DNA from: Penium margaritaceum
Taxonomy: Eukaryota; Streptophyta; Zygnematophyceae; Desmidiales; Peniaceae
Assembly (NCBI GenBank): GCA_023375785.1
Contig: SZWC01003635.1
Location: 119,465-183,464, forward strand
Length of the DNA stretch: 64,000 nt
Direction: 5' to 3'
Part shown: one piece after another, positions 22,248 through 33,149 of the stretch
How the letters are laid out: each line of letters begins with the position of its first letter
Numbering within the stretch: the first letter of the stretch is position 1
Program-made: the position numbers and the translations under genes
Notes under the pieces: generated by a model
Databases searched by the model: none
The model's input: only the letters and a program-made list of their open reading frames with translations
Told to the model about the DNA's origin: nothing

Positions 22248-22816
22248 CGATTTCGAATGTGCAAATGAGTGTGCTATGCGGATGACTTGAGCCCGACGTC
22301 TAGTCAGGTTTTTTTTACCCCAAGCCCCCTCCCTCTGCCATAGGATCCGGGTCAGGATCCGCAGATACAAGCCGGATCCACAATCCTGGATCCGGAACCG
22401 CGAATCCGGTTTTGGATCCGGATTCACGGGTAGGGTACCGCGGAGCCCAGGATCCGTGTGCAGCCTTATCAGAGGGGGGAACAATGGTTTGGGAATACCA
22501 GTAACTGACTAGCAAGTACAAAGACATTCATCAAGAAGTGGCATGGTGTGGCTACAATGCACATTGACCAACCAAAGTAGGCATATGTCCCTGACCATGA
22601 AAAGAGAATTCCGCTATGTATGGTCAACGCTACCAACTCATAATACAAGTCAAGAATGGTCAGAGCAGGGGAAAATGGTTTGGGACTAATAATTATCAAC
22701 TAGCATGTATAAAGAACTTTAGTAAGTATTGGCACGGTGTGCTGACCATGCACAATGACCAACCAAAGAAGCATATGACACTGAACATGACCAAAGAATT
22801 TTACCACGTGTAGTCA

Positions 22817-23083
22817 TATATGACCAATGACCTCACCCCTGAAACTGTGAATCGACAAACGTATTGGGAAGTGAACAAATCATTGAACATGGAATTGTAA
22901 CAAAAACTAGTACGTAGTGCATATAATCCATAACAAATAACACCTTATGTCATGAATGTAACTTTGGGCTCTAGTTACATGGATTGATGTTGATGATTTC
23001 TGAAGATTTTCTGCACATAGGAATACACTTTTTGATACACCAATTTTCGAGTGTATGATTTTAGGGTGATTAACCATAACTCT
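22817..23083. mobile_element. ~267-bp unidentified insertion in the satellite
   Basis: Non-satellite, AT-rich sequence splits a monomer inside its GTGTGGTCAACG word. Both flanks carry the same variant GTGTAGTCA (22808-22816 and 23084-23092), consistent with an 8-9 bp target duplication. Clear terminal inverted repeats are not visible. An internal inverted repeat ATACACT...AGTGTAT lies near 23023-23057. It could be a small MITE. Confidence 0.55.
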
Positions 23084-26000
23084 GTGTAGTCAACGTTGAC
23101 AACTCATAACACAAGTCATAAATGGTCAGAGGGGAAATAGTGGTCTTGAAATACTACTTATTGACTATAAAGTACAAAGAACTTCGATACATAGTTGCAC
23201 AGTGTGGCTACCTTGCACAATGACCAACCAAAGTAGGCATATGTCACTGACCATGACCACATAATTTCACCATGGGTGGTCATTCTTGACAAATCATAAT
23301 CCAAGTCACAAATGGTCAGAGGGAGAAACAATGGGTTGCGAAAACTAGTTATGGAATACCTAAAACAAAGACTTTCAACAAGTAGTGGCAAGGTGTGGCT
23401 ACCATGCACAATGACCAACCAATGTAGGCATATGTCAGTGACAATGACCAAAGAATTTCACTGTGTGTCGTGAACATAGCCAACTCATAATACGAGTCAC
23501 AAATGGTCACAGGGAAAAACAATGGTTTAGGAATACTAGTTATCAACTAGCATGTACAAAGACCTTCAAGAAGTAGTAGCACAGTGTGGCTACTATGCAC
23601 AATGACCAACCAAAGTAGGCATATGTCACTTACCATGACCAAAGAATTTCATATGTGTGGTCAATGTTGACAACTAATAGTACAAGTCACAAATGGTCAG
23701 AGGGGGAAACAATGGTTTGGGAATACTAGGTACAAACTAGCAAGTACAAAGAACTTCAAGAAGTAGTGGCAAGGTGTGGCTACCATGCACAATGGCCAAC
23801 CGATGTAGACATATGTCACTGACCGTGATCAAAGACTTTCACTATGTGTTGTTAACATTGACAAATCGTAATATGAGTCATAAATGGTTAGAGGGCGAAA
23901 CAATGATTTGGGAATACTGGTTATCAACTAGCACGTACAAACACCTTTTATAAGTACTGGCACGGTTTGGCTACCATGCACAATGACCAACCAAAGTAGG
24001 CATATGTTACTAAACATGACTGAATAATTTCCTCATGTGTGGTCAACATTGACAACTCAGAATACAAGTCCCAAATTTTCAGAGGGGCCAACAATGGTTT
24101 ACGAATACTTGTTATTGACTGGAAAGTACAAATACCTTCAATACGTAGTGGCACGGTGTGGCTACCATGCACAATGGCCAACCAAAGTAGGCATATGTCA
24201 CTGACCATGATCAACGAATTTCACTATGTGTGGACAACGTTGACAACCCACAATACGAGTCACAAATGGTCAGAATGGGAAAAAATGGTTTGAGAATACT
24301 AGTTGTTAACTATCCTGTACAAAGACCTTCAATAAGTAGTGGCACAGTGTGGCTACCATTCACAATGACCAACCAAAGTAGGCAAATTTCACTGACATTG
24401 ACCAAAGAATTTCACTATGGGTGGTCAACATTGACAGCTCATAATACGAGCCACAAATGGTCAAAGGGGGAAAAAATGTTTTGGAATACTAGTTATCAAC
24501 TAGCAAGTACAAAGACATTCAATAAGTAGTTGCACGGTGAGGCTACCATGCACAGTGATCAACCAAATTGGGCATATGTCACTGACCATGATAAAAACCT
24601 TTCACTATGTGTGGTCAACATTGACAATTCATAAAACGAGTCACAAATGGTCAAAGAGGGGAAGAATGTTTTGGGGATACTAGGTATCAACTAGCAAGTA
24701 AAAGAGCCTTCAATAAGTTGTGGCAAGGTGTGGCTATCATGAACAATGACCATCGAAAGTAGGCATATGTCACTAACCATGACCAAAGAATTTCACTGTG
24801 GGTGGTCAACATTGAAAACTCATGATACGAGTCACAAATGGTCGGAGGGGAAAACATTGTGTTGGGAAAAATGGTCTGGAAACAATAGTTATCAAAAAGC
24901 AAGTACAAAGACCTTCAACAAGTAGTGGCACCTTGTACCTACCATGCACAATGACCAACCAAAGTATGCATATATCACTGACCATGCCCAAAGAAGTTAA
25001 CTATGTGTGGCCAATTTTGACAACTCTTTATATGAGTCACAACTGGTTAGAGGGGAAAACAAAGGTTTAGGAATATTACTAATTGACTAGCAAGTAAGAA
25101 GACCTTCAATGATGAGTTGTACAGTGTGGCTACCATGCACTGTGACCAACAAAAGTAGGCATATGTCATTGACCATGACCAAATAAGTTTACTATGTGTG
25201 GTCAACGTTGTCAGTTCAAAATATATCACAAATGGTCAGAGGGAGGAACAATGGCTTGGGACTACTAGTTATCGAGTAGTAAGTACTAAGATCTTCAATA
25301 AGTATTGGCACGGTGTGGCTATCATACACAATGACCAACCAAAGTAGGATATGTCACCGACCATGACCAAAGAATTTCACTGTGTGGTCAACATTAACAA
25401 ATCATAATACAAGTCACAAATGGCCAGAGGGAAAAAAATGTTTTGGGAATACCAGTTATCATTTAGTAAGTACAAAGACCTTCATTAAGTAGTGGCACAG
25501 TGTGGCTACTGTGTACAATGACCAGCCAAAGTAGGCATATGTCACTGACCATAACCATACAATTTCACTATGTGTGGTCAATGTTGACAGCTCATAATAC
25601 GAGTCACTAATGGTCAGAGGGGGGAACAATGGTTTGAATACTAGGCATCAACTAGCAAGTACAAAGACCTTCAGTAAATAGTGGCAAGGTGTGGTCACCT
25701 TGCACACTGACTAGCCAAAGTAGGCATATGTCACTGACCATGACCAAAGAAATTCAATGTGGTTGGTCAACGTTGACAGCCCAAAATAAAAGTCACAAAT
25801 GATCAGAGGGGGAAACAATGGTTTGGGAATACTAGTTTTTAACTAGCAAGTACAAAGACCTTCAATGAGTAGTGGCATGGTGTGGCTACCGCACAATGAC
25901 CAACCAAAGAAGACATATGTCACTGATCATGATCAGAGAATTTCACTATGTGTGGTTAACGTTGAAAAATCATAGTACAAGTCACAAATGGTTAGATGAC

Positions 26001-26542
26001 ATAACAATAGTTTGAGAATACTAGTTATTGAATAGGTAGTGGCACGGTGTGGCTACCATGCACAATGACCAACCAAAGTAGGCATATGTCACTGGCCATG
26101 ACCAAAGAATTTCATAATGTGTCGTCAACGTTGCCAACTCCTAATACGAGTCCCAAACAGTAAGAGGGAGGAACAATGGTTTCAGAATATTAGTTTTTGA
26201 ATGGAATATACAAATATCAATAAGTAGTGGCACAGTGTGGCTACCATGCACAATGACCAACCAAAGTAGGCTTATGTCAATGACCATGACCAACGAATTT
26301 CACTGTGTGGTCAACGTTGACAAACCATAATACTAGTCAGAAACGGTGAAAGGGGGAAACAATGGTTTCAAAATACTAGTTATAACCTAGTATGTACAAA
26401 TACCTTCAATAAGTAGTGACACAGTGTTGCTAACATGTATAATGATTGAACAAATTAGGCATATGTCACTGACCATGGCCAAAGAATTTCTCAACGTGTG
26501 GTCAACGTTGCCAGCTCATAAAATGAGTCGCAAGTGGTCAGA

Positions 26543-26566
26543 GGGGGGGGGGGGGGGGGGGGGGGG
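26543..26566 (+). repeat. G24 homopolymer in the satellite
   Basis: Twenty-four consecutive G replace the GGGGG segment that follows GTCAGA in ordinary monomers, so it expands a pre-existing short G run in one copy. The length may be unreliable. Confidence 0.9.
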
Positions 26567-27262
26567 AATGGTTTTGCAATATTAGGTATCAACTACCAAG
26601 TACAAAGACCTTCAATAAGTAGTGGCAAGTTGTGGCTACCATGCACATTGACCAACCAAGTAGGCATATGTCACTAACCATGACCAAAGAATTTCACTAT
26701 GTGTGGTCAACATTGACAACTCATAATACAAGTCACAAAAGGTCAGAGGGAGAAACAATGGTATGGGATTACTAGTCATCAAATACGACGAACAAAGACC
26801 TTCAATGAGTAGTGGTACGGTGTGGCTACCATGCACAATGACCAACCAAAGTAGACATATGTCACTGACCATGACCAAAGAATTCCACCATGTGTGGTCA
26901 ACGTTGAAAACTCAAAATGCAAGTCACAAATAGTCAGAGGGGGAAACAATGGTTTGGGAATAATAGTTATCAAATAGCAAGTGAAAAGACCTTCAATAAG
27001 TAGTTACACCTTGTGGCTACCATGCACAATGACCAACAAAAGTACGCATATGTCACTGACCATGCCTAAAGAAGTTAACCATGTATGGTCAATGTTGACA
27101 ACTCTTTACAAGGGTCACAACTGGTTAGAGGGGGAAGCAATGGTTTGGGAATACTACTTATTGACTAGCAAGTACAAAGACCTGTAATAAGTAGTGGTAC
27201 GATATGGCTATGATGCACAATGACCAACCAAAGTAGGCATATGTCACTGACCATGACCAAAT

Positions 27263-29048
27263 TCGTACAACTCCATACAATTCCATACAGGTCCATACAA
27301 CTCTGTCCAACTCCGTACAACTCCGTACAATCCCCTACAATTCCCTAAAACTTCCTACAACTTTGTACGACTCCGTACAACTCCCTACAACTTCGTACAA
27401 CTCCTTTAAACACCTTGCAACTCCATACGACTCTGCAAAACTCCGTACAACTGCGTACAAATATGTAGAACTCTGTACAACTCCGTAAATCTTTGTAGAA
27501 ATCACTACAATTCCGTACAACCCTGTACAGCTCCGTACAACTGCGTACAAATCCATATAAATCGTTAGAAATCCGTACAGCTCTGTGCAACTCCGTACTA
27601 CTCCGTACAACTCCATACAACTCCCTACAGCTCTGTAAAACTCTTTACAACTCTGTACAACTCCATACAATGCTAAATAACTCTGTACAGCTCTGTAAAA
27701 ATCCGTTCAACTCCTTGCAATTCTATACAACTCCGTACAACTCTGTACAACTTTGCAAAACTCTATACAAATTGCTACAACTCTGTACAACTCCGTAAAA
27801 TTCTGTAAAATTTTGTAAAACTTTGTGCATCTCCGTACAAATACGAAGATGCTCCGTACTCCTCCCTACAATGCCTTACAACTCCGTACAACACTGAACG
27901 GCTCCATACAACTCGGTACAATGTCTTTAGAACTTGCTACAAATCTGTACAAATCCGTACAAATCCGTACAACTCCCTCAAACTCCGTACAACTTGCTAC
28001 TACTCGTTACAACTCCGTAAAACTTCGTACAACTCCGTACAAATTTGTACAGCTCCGTACAACTTTGGTACTTCGGTACAACTTTGGTACAACTCCGTAC
28101 AGCTTTGTACAACTCCGTACCAATCTGTACAACTCCATGTAACTCCGTACAAATCCATACAACTGCGTACAACTCTATATAACTCTGTACAACTCTGTAT
28201 AGCTCCGTAAAACCCCATACAACTCTGAATATATTTCTACAACTCCGTACAACTTTGTACAACTCCGTACATTTCCGTACAACCCTGTAGTTTTCCATAC
28301 AACTCCATACAACTCCGTACAACTCTCTACAACTCCGTACAACTCCGTACAACTCCGTCCAACTCTGTACAACTTCTTAAAAATCGTTACAACTGCATGC
28401 AAATCTGTGCAGCTCCATACAACTCCGAACAACTGCATACAACTCCGTACAACTTTGTACAACTCCGTACGAGTCTGTATAAATCACTATAACTTCGTAC
28501 AACTCCGTACAACTGCATACACCTCCTTACACCTCCGTACAACTCTGTACAACTCCCTACAACTCTATACAAACTATGTACAACTCTGTACAGCTCCGTA
28601 CAACTCCATACAACTCTCTACAACTCCCTACAACCTGCTACAAATCCGTACAACTCCGTACCACCGCGTAGAACTCCGTACAACTCGGTACCACTGCGTA
28701 CAACTCCGTACAGCCCTGTACAACTCTTTACAAATGTAAAAAACTCCATACAACTTATACAACTCCGTACAACTCCATACAACTATGTACAACTCCCTAT
28801 AACTCGCTACAACTTAGTATGACTCCGCGTAGCCCCGTACAATTTTGTACAACTCCATACAACTCTTTACAACTCCGTAGATCTCAGTGCAGCTCCATAA
28901 AACTCCATAAAAGTCTGTGCAGATTTTTACAAGTCGCTAGAGCTCCGGAAAACTCCGTACAGTTCCATACAATTTTGTAGAACTCCGTACAGCTCCATAC
29001 AATTTCGTACAACCCCGTACAACTCTGTATAACTATGTAAAAATCACG
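27263..29048 (-). repeat. 10-bp minisatellite array, inverted orientation
   Basis: About 175 copies of TCCGTACAAC, the reverse complement of the unit at 4469-7687. It joins the ~190-bp satellite directly at 27262 (GACCATGACCAAATTC to GTACAACTCC). Confidence 0.94.
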
Positions 29049-29960
29049 ACAGTTGTCTTGGCCTTGCTCCAGTTGTCTTGGGCTTGCTCTGGTTGTCTTG
29101 GGCTTGCTCTTGTTGTTCTGGCCTCACACTAGTTGTCTTGGGCTTGCTCCATTTGTCTTTTGCTTGCTCTTGTTGTCTTGGCCCTGCTCGAGTTGTCTTG
29201 GGCTTTCTCTAGTTCTCTTGGCCCTGCTCGAGTTGTCTTGGGCTTGCTCCAGTTGTCTTGGGATTGCTCCATTTGTCTTGGGATTGCTCCAGTTTTCTTG
29301 GCCTTGTACTAGTTATTTTGAACTTGCTCCAGGTTTCTTGGCCTTTCTCCAGTTGTCTTGGCCTTGCTCCAGTTGTCTTAGCGTTGCTCCTGTTGTTTTG
29401 GACTTGCTCTTTTTGTCTTGGCCTTTTACCATTTTTCTTGGGCTTGTTCCAGTTGACTTGGGCTTCCTTCAGTTGTCCTGGCCTTGTTCCAGTTGTTTTG
29501 CCCTTGCTCCAGTTGTCTTGGGCGTGCTCCAGTTGTCTTGGCCTTGCTCTAGTTGTCTTGGGGTTACACCAGGTGTATTGCCCTTGCTCCAGGTGTCTTG
29601 GGCTTGCTCAAGCTGTTTGGGATTGCTCCCATTGTCTTGACCTTACTCCAGTTGCCTTGAGCTTGCGACATATTTCTTGGCCTTGCTCCATGTGTCTTGA
29701 CCTTGCTCCAGTTGTCTTGGCCTTGCTCTAGTTGTCTTGGGCTTGCTCTTGTTGTCTTGGGCTTGCAATGGTTGTCTTGGGCTTGCTTCAGTCGTCTTGG
29801 TGTTGCTCCAGTTGTCTTGGCCTAGCTTCAATTGTCTTGGGCTTGCTCCAGTTCTCTTGGCCTTGCTGCAGTTGTCTTGGTCTTGCTCCCGTTGTCTTGG
29901 CCTTGCTCCAGTTGTCTTCGCGTTGCTCCAGTTGTCCTAGGATTGCTCTAGTTTTCTTTA
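29049..29960 (-). repeat. 20-bp minisatellite array, inverted orientation
   Basis: About 45 copies of TTGCTCCAGTTGTCTTGGCC, the reverse complement of the unit at 767-4468. Here the Leu/Cys/Trp-rich frames (29053-29640, 29258-29731) lie on the plus strand, confirming that they follow the unit and not a gene. Confidence 0.95.
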
Positions 29961-32900
29961 CGATGTGTACAGAGCAATTTGTACAGTGTCGTACGGAGTT
30001 GTATGGAGTTGTACGGAGTTCTACTGAGTTGTACGGACTTGTATGGAGTTTTATGGAGTTATACGGAGCTGTACAGAGTTGTACGGATCTGTACAGAGCT
30101 GTACATAGTTTTATTGATTTGTTTGGAGTTGTATGGAGTTGTACGGAGTTGTACCGAGTTATACGGAGTTTTACAGAGTCGTATAGAGTTTTATGGAGCT
30201 ATATGATGGTGTACGGAGGTATACAGAGTTGTAGGGAGTTGTAGCAAATTGTACCGAGTTATAGCGAGTTGTACAGCATTGTACAGAGTTGTAGTGAGTT
30301 GTAGCGGGTTGTAACGAGTTGTACAGAGTTGTACGGAGTTGTACGGAGTTGTACACAGTTTTATGGAGTTGTATGCAGTTGGATAGAGATATACGGAGTG
30401 ATATGGAGTTGTACAGAATTGTAGAGAGTCGTACTGTGTTGTACAGGGTTGTACGGAGTTGTACGGAGCTGTACCGATATATAGCAAGTTGTAGGGAGTT
30501 GTAGGGAGTTGTATGGAGTTGTACAAAGTTGTAAGGAGTTGTACGGAGCTGTACAAAATTGTATGGAATTGTATGGGTTTGTACGGAATTGTATGGAGTT
30601 GTACAAAGCTCTACGGATTTGTACGGAGCTCTATCGACTTGTATAGAGTTCTACAGACGTTTACAGAGTTGTTCACAGTTGTATTGAGATCCATGGAGTT
30701 GTCGAGAGTTGTATTGAGCTGTACAAATTTGTACGGGCTGTCCGGAGTCGTACCGAGTTGTAGCATATTGTACGAAGTTCTACTGAGTTGTAGGAAGTTG
30801 TATGATTTTTTTTAGAGTTGTATAGAGTTGGAGGGAGTTGTACGGATGTGTACAGAGTTGTACGGAGTTGTATGGAGTTGTACGGAGCTGTACGGAGTTA
30901 AACATGGTTATAGTGATTTGTGCAGACTTTTACGGAGTCGTACAAAGTTGTACGGAGTTGTATGGAGTTGTACAGAGTTGTACGAAGCTGTACAGAGTTT
31001 CATGCAGTTGTAGCGATGTGTGCGGAGTTGTACGGAGTTGTACAAAGTTGTACATAAATGTATGGAGTTGTAGAGAGTTGTACAGAGTTGTATCGAGTAG
31101 TATGGAGTTGTGAGGAGTTGTACCAAGTTTTACAGAGCTGGACGGAGTTGGATGGAGTTGTAGAGAGTTGTACAGAGTTGTGCAGAAATCTACGGATTTA
31201 TACAGAGTTGTATAGAGTTGTACAAAGTAGTAGGGAGTTGTACGGAGTTGTACGGAGCTGTATGGAGTTGTATGGAATTATGGTGATTTGTACATAGTTG
31301 TACAGAGTTTTGCGGAGTTCTACAGAGTTGTACGGGGTTGTAAGTAGTAGTACGGAGTTGTAGGACGAAGTTGTACCAAATTGTACGGAGTCTTAGGGAG
31401 TTTGAGAGAGTTGTAGGGGATTGCATGGAGTTGTACAGAGGTTTACGGAGTTGGACAGAGTTGTACGCAGTTGTATGGAGTTGTACAGATTTGTAGCAAA
31501 TATAGAAACGTTTTATGGACTTTTATGTAGACGTGCAGAGTTTTATGGAGTTGTACAGAGTTGTCGGCAGCTCTACGGAGCTATACGGAGTTGTACATAC
31601 TTGTACGGAGCTGTACAGAGTTGTTTAGAATTATAAGAAGTTGTAGTAATCTGAACATAGTTGTACGGAGTTGTACACAGCTGTATTGAGTTGTATTGAG
31701 TTATACGGAGTTGTACGTATTTGTACAATCTCGTATGGAGTTATACGAGTTGTACGGCCCTGTATGGAGTAGTACGGAGTTGTAGCGATTTATAAGGACT
31801 TTTACAGAGATGTGAGGAGTTGTACAGACCTGTACAAAGTTGTATAGAGATGTATGGAGTCGTACGGAGTCGTAGGGAGTTGTAGGGAGTTGTACAAAGT
31901 TGTACGGAGTTCTACGGAGTTGTGCTGAGTTATGCAGAGTTGTACATATTTGTACATATTTGTAGCAGGTTGTAGAAACATTGTATGGTGTAGCATGGAG
32001 GTGTAGTGTATAGGGAGTTGTACAGAGTTGTATGGAGATGTACGAAGTTATATGGAGGTGTACGGAGTTGTGCGCAGTTGTATGGAGTTGTACGGATTTG
32101 TACAGAGGTGAAGCGATTTGCACAGAGTTGTATGGAGTTGTACGGAGCTTTACGGAGTTGTACAGAGTTGTATGGAGTTGTACAGGGTTCTAGCGAGTTG
32201 TAGCAACTTGTACAGATTTTGACGGAGTTGTACGGATTTGTACGGAGCTGGATAGAGGTGTACAGAGGTGTACAGAGGTATACGGGGTTGTATGGATTTG
32301 TACAGAGTTGTACGGAGTTGTACAGAGTTGTACACAGTTGTGCAGAGATGTACGTAGTTAGAAGGAGTTGTATAGAGTTGTACGGAGTAGTACAGAGTTG
32401 TACAGAGTTGTACGCAGTTCTATAGAGTTATACGGAGTTGTATGGATTTGTACAGAGCTGAACGGAGTTGTACAGAATTGTAGTGATTTGTACGCAGATT
32501 CATGTAGTTCTACGGAGCTGTACGGATTTGTACGGAGTAGTACGGAGTTGTATGGAGTTGTATGGTGTTGTAAGGAGTAGTACAGAATTGTACGGAGTTG
32601 TACGAAGTTGGAGGGAGTCGTACGGAGTCGTAGGGAATTGTAGGGAAGGATAGGGGGTTGCACAGAGTTGTCCGAAGTTGGAGAGAGTTGTATGAAGGTG
32701 TGCGGAGTTGTATGGAGCTGTACGGAGTTGTAGGGAGATGTACAGAGAGATGTATACTTGTACGAAGTTGTACGGAGTTTTACAAAGTTGTGCGAAGTTC
32801 TACCGATTTGTACAGCGCAGTACAGGGTCGTATGGAGTTGTACAGAGCTGTATAGAGTTATACGGATGTGTAGCGATTTGTACAATGTTGTAAGGAGTCT

Positions 32901-33108
32901 AAGGGAGTTGTACGTACTTGTACGGAGTTGTACGGGGTTGTATAGAGTTGTACGGAGTTGTAGAGAGTTGTACATAGCTGTACAGAGCTGTACACAGATG
33001 GAGCAAGTTGTAGCAAGTTTTACGGTGTTGTACGGAGTTGTACGGAGTTGTCTAGACTTGTATAAAGTTGTAAGGAGTTATACGGATCTGGACATAGTCG
33101 TACAAAGA
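29961..33108 (+). repeat. 10-bp minisatellite array, forward orientation, second block
   Basis: About 315 copies of GTTGTACGGA and its variants in the orientation of 4469-7687. It ends at about 33108, directly against copia gag sequence, with no LTR between. Frames on both strands up to 205 codons (32358-32975, minus) are periodic and spurious. Confidence 0.94.
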
Positions 33109-33149
33109 GGGGATTGAGGAAGCTCACCAAGAGTCCCGTCTCCAGCACA

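Larger units (their letters stand above)
21407..22468. mobile_element. non-autonomous hAT element in the satellite (contains an assembly gap)
   Basis: It begins TAAGGCTGCACACGG and ends CCGTGTGCAGCCTTA, a perfect 15-bp terminal inverted repeat. Perfect 8-bp target duplications TCAGAGGG (21399-21406 and 22469-22476) are taken from the satellite. The subterminal zones are dense in GGATCC/GGATTC words, including a 52-bp tandem duplication at 21513-21616. No transposase frame is present; the apparent 321-codon frame at 21303-22268 runs through the N block and is meaningless. The true length is uncertain because of the gap. Confidence 0.93.
20214..27262 (+). repeat. ~190-bp satellite array
   Basis: About 30 diverged tandem monomers of roughly 190 bp. 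Each contains, in order, TGTGGTCAACGTTGACAACT, a CACAAATGGTCAGAGGG block, GGTTTGGGAATACTAG, AGTACAAAGACCTTCAATA, GTGGCACGGTGTGGCTACC and CCAACCAAAGTAGGCATATG. Successive GTGGTCAAC starts lie near 24038, 24228, 24420 and 24611, fixing the period. The monomer is close to nucleosome spacing, as in many centromeric or heterochromatic satellites. Open frames up to 99 codons recur once per monomer and are incidental. Two insertions (21407-22468, 22817-23083) interrupt it. Confidence 0.95.

Noticed and set aside
21303-22268. 321-codon open frame
   Set aside because: It passes through 150 undetermined bases and through a duplicated contig end. No domain is present in the determined parts.
20214-27262. 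CRISPR-like array of repeats and spacers
   Set aside because: The ~190-bp monomers are contiguous and homologous along their whole length. There are no unique spacers, and the context is eukaryotic.
27335-28462. Inverted 10-bp array as a separate repeat family
   Set aside because: Reverse-complementing it gives the same GTTGTACGGA unit and variants as 4469-7687, so it is the same family in the other orientation.
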